Part shown: one piece after another, positions 49,978 to 60,650 of the stretch
Position numbering within the stretch: the stretch's first letter is position 1
Layout: each line of letters starts with the position of its first letter
Assembly (NCBI RefSeq): GCF_051622035.1
Contig: NC_135355.1
Location: 6,498,001-6,562,000, forward strand
Direction: 5' to 3'
Source: Arctopsyche grandis
Taxonomy: Eukaryota; Arthropoda; Insecta; Trichoptera; Hydropsychidae
Length of the DNA stretch: 64,000 nt
Translations under genes and position numbers: made by a program
The notes under the pieces: model-generated
What the model was told of the DNA's origin: nothing
Database searches by the model: none
The model's input: only the letters and a program-made list of their open reading frames with translations

Positions 49978-52900
49978 ACATTACCTGAAACGACTCTGGT
50001 TCTTACGAAACGTTCATTGGGCCACTTGGCAACGACGGCTCGTTGTAAACAACCACATAGAAAACGAACAGATCTCGGACAAGCATCCGATGATAAAAAG
50101 ATAGACAGCGTTATCTAAAAAAAAATTGAAATATTAAAATCAAAACACATTCAAAATTGAATTGATAATAAAAATCATATAAACATTTAAACCTCGTCCA
50201 AAATCAAAAGAAGAAACTCGGCATTACTACAAGCATCATCTGGCGAATCCATCTTAGTAGGATTCAATTCAGCCGACTGTTTACTTTCCATAAGTTTTTG
50301 CACTGTTTCCGACACAGCAGCCTGCAAAACATATTACAACATATGCATATATGTATGTGTGGTAGAGAATCCTGACAGATGACGCTGTTCAGGACCACGG
50401 TTGGGATGTGGCGGTTGAGGTGAAGACCAAACACGTGCGTTTTCAGTCATGTTGTTCATTAAGATGATACATGCATAGGCTTAGCGACCAACCGCGCGGA
50501 GCACAGGTCCAACTGCGACTAACCGTTACATTCTCACAATCAGTCGTAACATATCCTTTCTCAGCCATAGCCCATACATCAGCTTTTCGTTCAATTCCAA
50601 CCCTACATGTGTATGTATATAATATTATTTATCAAATAAAAGAACATACTTGTAAGAAACCATGACAATCAGCTTTCATATAAATATCCATAAGTGTCGT
50701 ACACAAAGTAGTTGCCCTGAATAATGTTGGCGTATCGGCTTCACGTGCGACTTCCGCCTGAAGAAGCTCTCGGATTAATTCCGGAGCACGATTATCATGA
50801 CGAAACACGCGCAACAAAGCTAAAATACAAACCAAATTAAACACAATATTCAACATTTTCAATTGACGCGCATTAAAGCATTGGTAACCTGTAGCGAGCG
50901 GCATGCGATCAGCATGGCATAAATCAGCCAAGGCCCGCACGACCAGAAGTCCAGGTTCTAAAATCAACTGCTGCAGCGGACTGTACTCTTCACTCGGCAT
51001 CACAAGATCGTGCATGTATCTGATGAAAAACGTATGATTGACGATGAATAGTGACAGTCTGTATATGCATGTTACCGATTGGTGTTCTATTGTACCTCGT
51101 TCTCAATCTGATCGAACCCCATTCGCCTATCGGAGTTATTCCTGATAAAGGATACCACTCTTCGACTTCTTCACCATTAGCCAAAGTCGACAAATCGACG
51201 GTGAGTTCTGCCATCTATTGAATTATAATTTAATTTATATAAAATGCGTTTGTTTGTCTAGGGTTAGATCTTTCAAACCTCATTTTAAGTCAAACATCTA
51301 ATATATCAAAGTATATTATTCATCACGTTTTTTACTTACCAGAGTGGAGACTAATCAATCTTTACTAAGTTCGAACCACTAAATTCGAATATGAAAATGA
51401 TTTTTGTTGACTTGTCGTTTATGAGATATTAGCGTTTAAAAAAATTGCGATTTTTACATATTTTTGGTTTATGCAGTCTTTAACTCAAAATCTAGTATTG
51501 CTGTGCTAAAAGCGAGTATTGGAATCAATAGTCAGATGTTTTTCTCTATTGATTGTGATTTTTATTACTTTAAAATACTTATAATTAATTATCTAGCGAA
51601 TTTTAAAGTCAAATATATACATATTTTCCCATGCATATATTGGACGAGTTCTGTGTATATTTCACTATGTTAACAAGGCTTGGTTTTCAATCTCAATATT
51701 TATTTTATTTGAACGGTAAATGATTTTAAATTACAATATGAAATGTTCTAGGCGCTCATCCCTCGTAAGTGAACGTGAGCGAGTGAGATGGAGTGATGCG
51801 CTCTCCATTCTTTATCTCGCTTTTGTCACATGTATACGGTCTGAGTAACCGCATTCAATTTAAACTCAATTTAAAAGCATTTACCACTCGAATTAGTGCG
51901 TTAAAATAATAAAAAAATATTGAGATAAAAAAAACCAATCCTTATAAACGTGCTTAAGTGAAAAAATAGCGAAATAAGCTCATTATATTACGAAAAAAAA
52001 ATGTAAGAAAAAAGTATATTTTTTACTTTTAACACTATGGCGGCCGCTGACACATATTTGTATCATGTTGGGTGCACAACGCTTACTGGCCGCTGATACA
52101 TATATGATTCGCGAATATATTTTTCGTGCAGAATATATTTTTCAGTCCGCTGATATATATTTGTATCATTGGCGACAAACGATTGACGCAAACGTGATAC
52201 AAATATTTATCAGCGGACTGAAACAGTTTGCGCAGTCGTAAATCATATATGTACCAGCGGCCACAAAGCGTTGTGCACCCAACATGATACAAATATGAGT
52301 CAGCGGCGGCCATTGTGTTAAAATTCGCTACATAATTAATTATAAGTATTTTAAAGCAATAAAAAATCACAATCAATAGATAAAACATCCAACTATTGTT
52401 TTCCAATACTCATTTTCGGCACAGCAATACTAGATTTTGAGTTTGCAAAAGCCAAAAATCTGTAAAATGCTTATAGCTCATAAACAAGACAAAGCCAACA
52501 AAAATCGGTTACACGACAATTGGTGCAAGTCCAAAAGGTTTAACGACAAAATGTACCCGAAAATTAGTGCACTGACAAAATGTACCCGCGACAAAATGTA
52601 CCCGCGATAAAATGTTCACGCGACAAAATGTCCACGGAAATAATGTTCAAGCGAAAAAATGTTCAAAAATCCTAAATTTTTAAATTTAATTATAAATTAT
52701 TATTATTTTTCAATTTAAATAAGTAAATATTGGATACGGTTAAGAACACCTGTCATTTACACTAATTTAATAACGCCCGCGATGTATACGTTAAAAATAA
52801 ATTATTCATTTTAAATAAAGAAAATTTTGGAGACGGTTGAGAAGCCCTGCCATATAAACTAATTCAATGTAATCTGCAGTTCATACGCTTAGAAAGTATT

Positions 52901-55900
52901 TTTTTTTCAATTTAAATAAGTAAATATTGGATACGGCTAAGAACCCCTAACATTTAAACTAATTCAATGACATCTTAAAATGATATTCAATGAGTCACAA
53001 TGACATTCGCTTAAAATGTAATTGTTCAATTTAAATAAGAATATGTTGGTGCGGTTGAGAACACCTGTAATTTATACTAATTTAATAACATCCGCGATCT
53101 ATATGATAAAAAGTACCATATACATCGATAAATATGTATAATACAATAAAAAGTTACTTTTTCCATTAAAATAGGAAAATTTAGGATTTTTGAACATTTT
53201 GTCACTTGAACATTATTTCCGTGGACATTTTGTCGCGTGAACATTTTGTCACGGGTACATTTTGTCAGTGCACTAATTTTCGGGTACATTTTGTCGTTGA
53301 ACCTTTTGGACTTGGACCAATTGTCGCGTCCCCACAAAAATCAGTGTCATATTCAAATTTAGTGGGTCCAACTTAGTATAGATTGATTAGTCTACGCTCC
53401 AGTTATCTTTTTCTGTTGCTCAGTGTAATTTACCTCGGTATCTTTTCCCCGTTTTCCTTTATTATGAACAGTCAATGTAAAGGAAACAATATCTGGTGGG
53501 ACATCACTATAAAATAAAACCAGCAGTATAATACATAAACGTACGTGACAAATTTAGCTATTAAAAACAAACAAGATATGTATGCATATATTACTCTAAT
53601 ACGAATTCCTCATCCCAAAGAGGATCCGGTCCAGATTTTAATCTGGTCCGCGCCACTTTGACTTGATTCAACTGCAGTGAACAGTACGGCTGTGGTACTA
53701 ATTTATACGGTAACCGGTGAGCGTCCAGCACGTGTAAAGTCAAGCAACGTAGAGAACGCAACTTTGGAACCTTTAAAACAAAAAAAAATCATCAAATAAA
53801 TCAAACAACCACTCAGACCTGTAGATAAGATTCGAATTGAATGTATTGAATACTTTGCATTGAGCTCTGGAAAGTTGAGGCACACAAAGCGGCTTTAAAG
53901 CATTAACCCATTCCTGACATGAATCACTAGTAGGTGCCGACAGATAGGTGATGGTAGCTAGACACGGTAGAGCTCGTTCTACAAGCTGCAAACAGTTTGG
54001 CTTCTCCCATAATGAATCGTGGACCTTCACGAGAAAGAACATTAAAATTCTGCGCAATGAATTTGAACGAAGAAATAATGCGATATTACCTGATACAAAT
54101 AGGCGCACGAAAGATCGATCAATCCTTTGGGTTTCGTCCTTTTTGGGGAATCATAAAAGTATAGATGAGTATCGGTGCCTTCCACCAACAGAACAAAGTA
54201 TAATTGCTTCCATTTCTTGATGGTTTTATCTGACTTCTTATGCAGAAATCCTTGATGTTTAATGCCCTTCATTTTTTTCAGACCGATCTGATCACGACAC
54301 TCGCGAAGAGTAGCGTATATTTTTTCAGCTGCCGCTCCAGATGCTGACATTTGGGTGGTATGTGGCTCTGATTGATGACCTTCAGTAACCAACTAGAATC
54401 ATAATATAATAATTTAAATTTGAGATATAAATTCAATTAACAAAACAACCAATTATAATTTTTCTCACGGGTTGTACGAGAGTGTGTCCTTCTACAATCT
54501 GTTCCTTACGATATCTATTAATCACAGCGTCTAAGCATTCAAACGTTCTACCACCCATAAGATAACGAACGCCCTTCTTTTCAATGCGAAATCTTTGTAT
54601 TTGATTATTGATGTGGAAGAAGAGTGAATAGTCTCCTGGTGAATTATCTGACGGTCTGACTAAAAAACTTCCAGGACCGGCTATAAAACCGTTAATTATT
54701 ACATAGTGTATACGTTTAAATTCCCAAACAAATTGCAAATACTGGATTTACCTTTGACGAGCATATCGACGGCCTCACTTTTCGTACAGTTAGGGTGAAA
54801 CCAAGAAAATACCGTATTTGGATCGATGGCAGCATCCAAATCTTCAACCAACTCTCTGAATATCATGCCTTGTTCTCCGGTTCTATAATACAAACATTTG
54901 ACATATATTATTTCAATCAAAAAAGACAATAACAAACTAGCATAGACATATTGCCAGGAGTATGGCTCGGTGATTGTGTTTATGTTTAGCACCAATAGGC
55001 TACCGGGTTTGATCCCATGCTAATCTTTAACACTACTGGTTAGACTTGGATATTTGTGACTTCAAGTCGATCGTTTCCTATCAGAGTTTGTCAATTTATT
55101 TGATTTGTTTGATTGTTGAAACGGTTTCTCCGTCAAATTGGCAAAAACCATCCTTCTCACATGTCACAAATATCTGAATTTGAATTATGTACAATATATA
55201 AAAATTTACGTACAAGTCTAAACCCAAAGATATATTAACCGTTTGCCCGCGGTCGTCTTCTATGGAAGCTTTGGGCGACAAGTTCGTAGCGCGGCTTTCT
55301 TCAATAGCATTTCTGAACTTTGCACGGGATTTTGAGCCTTACATGCGCCTATTTCAACTGTTTTAACCTTTCCACCGCGTACGACTACTATACATGTCCT
55401 AGCGAACATGCCCTCAGCGCGTGAGACACGCATAGATGTCTTGGAATTTCCAACCTGTATAAGAGCCGTCTATTGTGTTAAAATTTTATAACTTGGTTGA
55501 AAATATTACTATACTTTACCAAATTCAATAGATGCCAGTAGTCAAAACAAATTCAATATAGGCTAAAATAATTTATAAAATATTACAACCTATATTTATA
55601 GTCGAAAACGCGATAACAAAATCCGCAAAAAAGCAGCCGCGTACAGGGCATGTTTGCTAAATTTGGTGACGCGGGCAAAGGGTTAAGGTTCAAAATTGAT
55701 TGAATATATTACTGAGAATTGAATGCCATCTATTCAATTTGCTTAAAATGAATATATACCAGTCAAAATTAGTTTTTTGTGGAACCATACTGAAACCTCG
55801 TTTATGTGACGTCACGTCTATTGAACAATGGCGACGATACGTCTCAATTGTTTGAAGAATGATTATTTGACAATTAAGCCAAAACTACGAGATATATTAT

Positions 55901-58900
55901 GTATTTTACTGTTTAAAATAATAATTTACGTGTTAATTAACATATCTGGTTACTTGAGTAAATATTAAAATATGTATTTAAGGTCGAAAACTGGATTGCC
56001 AAATTCGCGAAAAGGGTGCCGCGTACAGGGCTTGTTCGCTATATTTATTGCCGCGGGCAAAGGGTTAATGAATAAATCCATAGATGGATTATTTGAATAA
56101 TTAACTAATTTAATGTTAATTTCGTGTTCTTCAGCCTCTCGAATTACAGCGATTTATGTAATAAAAAATGCTGGAATGATTGTAATAATTGTCTAGGAAG
56201 GCGCATTGGGGTTTACCTGCTAGGCATTCCTGGTATATATCTATGTAAAAATAAATAAAATATATGTACCTATGAGCAGTGACCCAAAGCCATCCGTCGC
56301 CCATATCATTGTGACAAAAGAAAATGTCACCTTTTTGAAAAGTTAATTCGTCCGTGTCTGGCATTTTGGTATACGGCAAAATTGCGACGACTCTCTGGAA
56401 ATGCAAAGAAGCATCGATGGAAACCAATTGAAAATATTGCGACTGTTCAATGTTCAATAGAGGAGTTTTAAATAAACCTTCTTGTCGTTGACTGGCTCTG
56501 GTGGCGGTGCGGGTTCCAACAATCTTTCTCGTTTCAATAAATCAGAACGGTGGCTGTAAAAACCTACCAATTCGCTGAGTGAATCGAATTGACGACCTCC
56601 GATATAATAATCGCCGCATACTGCCGTTACTCTAAATTGAAAAATATAGGTTAATATAAAATGATGCACTTTTCTATACCACACTACAAAATGCTTCGAT
56701 ATCCAAGAGACTGAAAATAAGAGTGTGTCGAATAAATTAAATACCAGGTTCAACACTTGTCTTACTGTGCTAAAAAATCTGTTAGCCACTACATTGGACG
56801 CCAAGCGTCCCGTTAAAAATGTGTGGAAAATCTGCGAGGTTAATTATTGTAATTAGTTATAAAATTCGTTTTATGATGCTTAAAATGTCGAATAATATAA
56901 AATAAGGGCAGGAAATGAAAAAAACACGGTCGAAGGAGACCCGTTGAGCGCGGTGTACTGAATTCCTCCCCTCTCTCATATCTGTGAGGTGAGTGTATAA
57001 GGGGCTTTTCACTAAAATGATTATTTTTATTGATATTGATCCATATTTTAATTTCGTAACGAGATAATTCGAATCGTAGAGGTTTTGATGAAAAATACAT
57101 AAAATATGAAGACCCTGCTGCACTCAGTATGTTAAGAGATATAAAATAAAATAGAAGTCCTGGTCACTCGCTATTCATCACAGTGTTAAAATTGTCGAAT
57201 TTAAATATTGATTCTATAAGAAAATCCCTATAACAGAAACATAATGTAACACAGTAATGCTAATTTTATATCCATATTTTTATTTTTGCAGTAGATGAAA
57301 TTTCTCATAGAAGCGACGATATCAAAAGCTTAAAATTGATATTAGGAAACCCCTAGAATTGGTCCAAGAGAAATCTCAGTTTCATTATTGGGGCATGTTC
57401 TTAGAATGTCTCCACAGTATTAGAAGATAAAGAATGGAAAAAAGTCAATCTGTATATGAAAAGCTGGAAGTGGAATTAATTGAAGATAAGACACTTCAGA
57501 AAGTTGGATGGGACACAGCAGCAATCTTGCATAAATGATGAAGAATAATTAAATACCATGATACCCTTTAAATGTTAAAAAAAACGGAAGTTCGTTATCA
57601 AAACCAAAATAAATCATCAAAAACAAAAATATCACAATTAGAGATAGATCTAAGGTCTCATTATTGAAATGTATAGTAAAGCAATTAGGTTATGAATTTA
57701 ATAATCATTTAGCTTTTGTAAAATATGAAATAGAATATTTTTTTAATAAATTCCTTTATATTATTATTAAGCTAGCAGCATAGTTCGGTTGTTAAGCTTC
57801 TGCTTAGCGTCGAGAGGTGCTGGGTTCGATCCCTGGACCCGGGCCTCGAATGAAAATGAATTTTTCAGAGTATGCTATTGGTCAGACCTGGATTTGTGAC
57901 TCCAGGTTGATCGTTTCCTATCAGAGTTTGCCAATTTTCTCTGATTTCATTGTTGAAATGGTTCCCGGAAAAAAAAAATTGGCTAAAAATCCTTCCTACC
58001 TACTATTTGAAGTATGATTGATGTACAATAAAATTTATGTACAATTCATAGATGTCTCGTTTTTCAGTGTCCCGTAATGCAACGACTTGTAATAAAAATA
58101 CTGCATTTGTAATTGTAATAGGCCAGGAAGGCGCATTGGGATTTGCCTGTAAGGCCTTCCTGGTATATATGTAAAAATAAAAATAAAATAAAATATTTTG
58201 AAAAAATGGCAATGAGTAAAATTTTGATTTTCAAATTCAATATGTACATATATACATATATGTGTATTTGATTTTATATATGTACGTACGATAATTTATT
58301 GCAAACAGTACAAATAGGAAAGGGCAGGATAGGCTAGCTCAGTTAGCATTTCAAATTGAAATATCTGATTCTGAAAAAGGTCCTACTCGTGATTCATAGC
58401 TGATATCCTAACTCGGTTCAAAATAATTTTTCCATATAATCGACATTTAAATACATATTTGTAGTTTACTACATCTATTTCCGGTATTTAGATTCTGATT
58501 TTCAACCCCCTTGGACAGTAAAGCGTAAAAGACATCAGACTATATGTGCAAATGACCAAAATAACATACCGAAAATGATTTATTCCGGTGCGCCCCAAAT
58601 AACTCAAAACGTAAGACCCTGGCTTACGATCGCTCTCTCTCACTGCAACAAAGAACAATAACACATGAGGAAAAAAGATGAAAACAAAACTTAAAGCGAT
58701 TAGATATGTATTATGCTAAAATGAAATCCCACGCTCCGGTTTACATGAGATAATAATATGACTATTGTTAATAGAGGCCTCAAATGATTCATTAAAATGA
58801 AACGAAGATATACCGAGATAGCTTCCGAGTTTTGAAGCGTTCCACAGCCGCTCTTCCGCCGTGTAACGATCCAATCGGCCATGGTACCATTCCGACTCCG

Positions 58901-59185
58901 GGGGCGCTAGAATCGCTTCACGTTCACCTACTCAATATAGAATTAAATCGAAGCGTTCAAATGAATGCGATATTTTCGAAAAATTATTACATAGGATGAT
59001 ATTTGTCATCGATATTTACAAATACCATTGGTGTTCGGGCCGTCGACTTCGTCTAAATCCAAATCTGCGGCCAGATCCGCCAGATCGGGACCGCCTCCAT
59101 CTTCGGAACCCGTCGACGGTGATCCCAGCTGGTCTTTGAAGAGACCACCCGCAGAAACTGGCGCCGGTCTTATCAAGTCTGCCAT
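44847..59185 (-). CDS. RASA1: RASA1, p120 RasGAP
   Basis: Nineteen coding exons, right to left: 59026-59185, 58814-58927, 58570-58642, 56478-56631, 56270-56394, 54752-54882, 54469-54680, 54090-54392, 53854-54024, 53595-53770, 53434-53506, 51096-51214, 50889-51019, 50650-50819, 50193-50321, 49985-50114, 46899-47053, 45075-45237 and 44847-44998; 946 aa. Domains in order: short acidic N-terminus; SH2 (WYHGRL, LVRESD-type pocket, ~65-150); SH3 (ALPYTK-like ILPYTKMPDTDELTFQKGD); second SH2 (WFHPN, GSFLVRPS); PH (KHQGFLHKKS); C2 (LRCLTLHVLDAHRLP); RasGAP with the arginine finger in TLFRATTL (about residue 682) and the FLRLICPSLLSP motif. It turns off Ras by speeding GTP hydrolysis downstream of phosphotyrosine signalling (Drosophila vap). 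The longest introns hold transposons. Start chosen at MADLIRPAPV. Confidence 0.95.
45677..46058. mobile_element. Composite MITE, copy 2
   Basis: It starts GGGTTTACCTCACGG and ends TTTTCACGGTCACCC, flanked by T runs that hide an 8- or 9-bp TSD. It is inserted where the sister R copy at 51336 reads on through CTATTGATTGTGA. The hAT-type MITE at 45819-45988 lies inside at the same point as in copy 1. Confidence 0.65.
45819..45988. mobile_element. Second copy of the 168-bp hAT-type MITE
   Basis: Reads GAGTGGCATGCGGTGAAA to ACCGCACGCCACTG; the first base differs from the copy at 40536. It sits in the same AT-rich context of the composite element. Confidence 0.65.
47113..47186. repeat. (AT)n microsatellite, left part
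   Basis: About 36 AT units directly left of the hAT at 47187. The tract continues on the other side at 49936-49976, so the transposon landed inside one (AT)n array. Confidence 0.9.
47187..49935 (-). mobile_element. Apparently whole hAT transposon in RASA1 intron 16
   Basis: 2749 bp bounded by CAGTGGCGGACGGTGGGTGT and the inverse of CAGTGGCGTATATTGGGTGT. ATATATAT is on both sides, consistent with an 8-bp TSD though hidden in the AT tract. It has a ~480-bp 5' region with a (GGTGC)n array at about 49555-49600, one uninterrupted transposase frame and an AATAAATTAAAC poly(A) signal just after the stop. It lies antisense to nothing: its gene runs in the same direction as RASA1. Confidence 0.88.
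47307..49457 (-). CDS. hAT transposase, ZMYM1-like
   Basis: A single 716-codon frame with no stop. It starts MANSVQDILTIPFSNRSF. Near residue 50-90 is a TTF-type zinc-finger region (FCVSNYKKFEWITGC, LFCWPCLLFSKD). A DUF4371-like segment follows with the first catalytic Asp in VAIILDETSDI (about 250). The second acidic residue is in GQTYDGASVMSGH (about 310). The last is the Glu of SSTASAERSFSALKRIKT in the C-terminal dimerisation domain (about 665), followed by LCGLSLISIEKKLL. hAT transposases cut and paste DNA ends and make 8-bp TSDs. The N-terminal block resembles the relic in hAT 2. All catalytic motifs appear present, so it may be active. Confidence 0.9.
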   Translation of the reverse strand: MANSVQDILTIPFSNRSFEIKLKIIKDGKPCPSLPNLSSLHKEKTKVYTRHFCVSNYKKFEWITGCEIRSKLFCWPCLLFSKDINVWNKEGFADLNHLTAALKKHEGSQAHVQSFLSIQMFGKQRIDVLIDSQPKAEISRHNEQVNKNRDVLKRIINAIIYLGKQELSLRGHDESCNSVNKGNYIEYLNALREYDSVLDTHLNTATTFRGTSPSIQNDIIEAIAHVIKVHIKNEVESASFVAIILDETSDIMTKSQLSTVLRFVCKGNVHERFISFTDVSADKTSNGLFRHVVNIVEEFKIQDKSVGQTYDGASVMSGHVNGLQSKVLNAYPFALFTHCYAHVLNLVLQQGLSDIKESKSFFQTLNGLSTYFSKSSKRVFALQEFVTKRLPSVAPTRWNFTSRLSSTVQQYRSQFTDFFRHVIENCELWDTDTVIKARGFLGFLEDFQTIKLLQFFSKLFGITDVLYNILQSKSSDVLYCCKKINDVLQQLKYERDNNFEMLWNNYLNEKNDDHDRRPQRLKNYSEVEDKTSFRQLYFKIVDSIIAQVECRYSSLSKLEYFHLLCNDKYDEYKENFPNVLINKLKDFYGSLFDYIRLKNELIVLYSSSEFSEKPVHELIQFMTKNNLESGFKEVFKLGELILTIPSSTASAERSFSALKRIKTCYRGTQGQDRLCGLSLISIEKKLLVELKQKDTFYADVIEKFMSQKRRIELMYK
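52033..52317. mobile_element. Palindromic piggyBac-type MITE
   Basis: TTAA at 52029-52032 and 52318-52321. Begins CACTATGGCGGCCGCTGA and ends TCAGCGGCGGCCATTGTG. Arms of >100 bp repeat in inverse order with landmarks TTGTATCATGTTGGGTGCAC and TATCAGCGGACTGAAA. Sister R copies at ~36068 and ~46547 keep the empty site GACTTTTAAAATTC. Confidence 0.8.
52507..53333. mobile_element. Foldback with 9-bp TSD and internal tandem units
   Basis: ACAAAAATC is repeated at 52498-52506 and 53334-53342. It begins GGTTACACGACAATTGGTGC and ends with the inverse of GGGACGCGACAATTGGTCC. The arms are ~170 bp and made of repeated CGACAAAATGT[AT]CCCG-type motifs. The centre (about 52705-53110) is four diverged ~100-bp units, each with TTTAAATAA... 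GG.TACGG(T/C)TAAGAAC.CCTG. Non-coding. Confidence 0.75.
55239..56064. mobile_element. piggyBac-type MITE split by a second one
   Basis: TTAA at 55235-55238 and 56065-56068; ends CCGTTTGCCCGCGGTCG and GCCGCGGGCAAAGGG. It is the same element as 43704-44210 except for 310 extra bases (55377-55686) at its inner TTAA. Confidence 0.8.
55377..55682. mobile_element. piggyBac-type MITE nested in its relative
   Basis: TTAA at 55373-55376 and 55683-55686. Ends CCTTTCCACCGCGTACG and GACGCGGGCAAAGGG. Related to its host by GCCGCGTACAGGGC and the terminal GCGGGCAAAGGG, but a distinct subfamily. Confidence 0.8.
57000..57770. other. RASA1 intron 3 sequence, possible old LINE
   Basis: Mostly unrecognised AT-rich intron. 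From ~57375 to 57545, one frame gives LLGHVLRMSPQ and, later, SWMGHSSNL with many stops, recalling the eroded C-terminus of a LINE ORF2 (WFGHVLRM). Support is weak. Confidence 0.25.
57771..58195 (+). mobile_element. tRNA-derived SINE, copy 2 (full length)
   Basis: The head has an A-box region GCATAGTTCGGTTGTTAAGC and a perfect-type B box GGTTCGATCCC about 35 bp later, as in a tRNA gene. The body of ~330 bp contains GATCGTTTCCTATCAGAG, AGGAAGGCGCATTGGG and TAAGGCCTTCCTGG. The end is a (AAAAT)n tail. Such SINEs are transcribed by RNA polymerase III and copied by a partner LINE, not identified here. Same family as 54953-56263. Confidence 0.8.
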
Positions 59186-59239
59186 GTTTTATATGTCAAT
59201 TGCACATTTGCGACACCCACAATTTTCACATCTGATATC

Positions 59240-59828
59240 TGGAATGGAAAATTGATATAATTGAAATATTTAATATTATAGATATGTATGTATGTGGTTT
59301 CGCGTGATGAAACTCATCCATATTTAGTTTATTTTATTTATGTACATATATTGATGCTTTAATATTTTTTGTGATATAAACTGCAAAATTCATACATTTA
59401 CAGTTGAGACAAGTCTTATTTGAATATATTCTAAAAATTCTTAATGGTTTGTTATTTGTTATATGCATGCATATTGAAATCAAATCATTATTAATTAAAT
59501 ATTAAAAACTTGAAGCAGTTTTTAGGTGGTTAAAAAATTTGACTTGTATAATCATTATTTTACTAAGAAATCGTTTTGCAAATAGAGATACAAATCATAT
59601 AATTAATATTGTGCAAAAAATAGTACAATAGCTGTCATCCGTGTGGATTTGATCGTTTTATAATTTTCCATAAAATTGAATTGTTTCGCAAAATAAAGCA
59701 GTATTTTAAAATTTCCCATGAACATGTTATAAATGTATTGTATTGGTGACTAATAATTATAAATATCTTATATGCATGCTGAGTATTTATGGAGACTCTT
59801 TCCAGGTAAGAAAATACGTCCTTTTTAC

Positions 59829-59892
<64 letters not shown>

Positions 59893-60456
59893 CGCCTTAG
59901 CGAGATAAAAAAGGAATGTATATTTGCAAGTCGACAATAAATTTCCCCCTCCATAAGATATTGTATGGGGATGACCTCATCTATCGACCCCTAGAACAAC
60001 GTGAAACTTTTTTAATCATCCTCTACAAATATAGATACCTACATACAGACGGTGTATATTTTTAAACGAGTAGCCACAACATCGAAAAATAATAATTTAT
60101 TTGTCAATAAACATCTCCTCCTCCCCCCCAATGTACAAATTACGATTGAAAAATATGAAGTTGGCAGCACTGTCAGAACAGATAGGGGTAGGGGGGAGAC
60201 GAGCTCGTGCAAGTGCACGGGAGTGGTGTGGTCGATTGTCGATTCTCGATTCTCGATTCTCGATTCTCGATTCTCGGTTCCCGATTTTCGACCGGTGCGA
60301 TGCTTTCAATGTTTATAAATAGTATAAATACGACAATTTGAACGGAACAAACGAAGTTGGGCGCATTCCTAGCCTGTCGTTAGATGTGGGGGGGGGGGGG
60401 GGAGAGGGGGAGGGGATGGGATATGACGAGAAGAAGAAGAAGAGGTGACGACTCAC
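59240..60456. other. Likely first intron of RASA1
   Basis: The acceptor-like CCATTCCAG (reverse strand) at ~59240 precedes the RASA1 start exon. The stretch contains an (AT)n tract (59831-59886), five GATTCTC-like heptamers (60238-60280) and a 15-base G run at 60388-60402 followed by more G runs. No gene was recognised. Confidence 0.4.
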
Positions 60457-60650
60457 CGGCACGACCTACCGCACACCCACGACGAGCCCGACTGACACCA
60501 CTTCGACGTGACTCCCACCACCACACACGACTTCGATGCTCCCCCTCCTCGCCTCTCCAACTTCACCCCACACAAACTCGACTCACGCCTGCCAGCCCAT
60601 ACACCCATCGAACTTGTCTTTCCAGCCTACTCACTTGCCGTATTGATCCG
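60457..60650 (-). promoter_or_regulatory. Candidate non-coding first exon and promoter of RASA1
   Basis: This is the only GC-rich, non-repeat block upstream of RASA1. On the reverse strand it ends in GTCGTGCCG followed by GTGAGT, a strong splice donor at 60456. With the acceptor near 59240 it would join to the coding start exon. Inference only; the right edge is approximate. Confidence 0.35.

Larger units (their letters stand above)
51336..53405. mobile_element. Long foldback family R, copy 3
   Basis: Ends TTACCAGAGTGGAGACTAATC and inverse ...GATTAGTCTACGCTCCAGTTA. The right end may extend to ~53430, because TTGCTCAGTGTAATT there matches text left of the 32373 copy. Arms are the same as in 45472-46812. 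It is interrupted by a TTAA MITE (52033-52317) and a 9-bp-TSD foldback (52507-53333). It fills RASA1 intron 11. Confidence 0.65.
54953..56263 (+). mobile_element. tRNA-derived SINE, copy 1, split by a MITE
   Basis: The tRNA-like head has an A-box-like TATGGCTCGGTGATTG and a B box GGGTTTGATCCCA (about 54962-55015). The body shares GATCGTTTCCTATCAGAG and GAAGGCGCATTGGG with the copy at 57771. The 3' tail is AAAAATAAATAAAATAT at ~56245-56263. The halves 54953-55234 and 56069-56263 are separated by the piggyBac-type MITE. RASA1 intron 5, opposite strand to the gene. Confidence 0.7.

Noticed and set aside
59743-59940. Frames made of IYIYIY repeats at 59831-59886 and 47113-47186
   Set aside because: Translations of (AT)n microsatellites.
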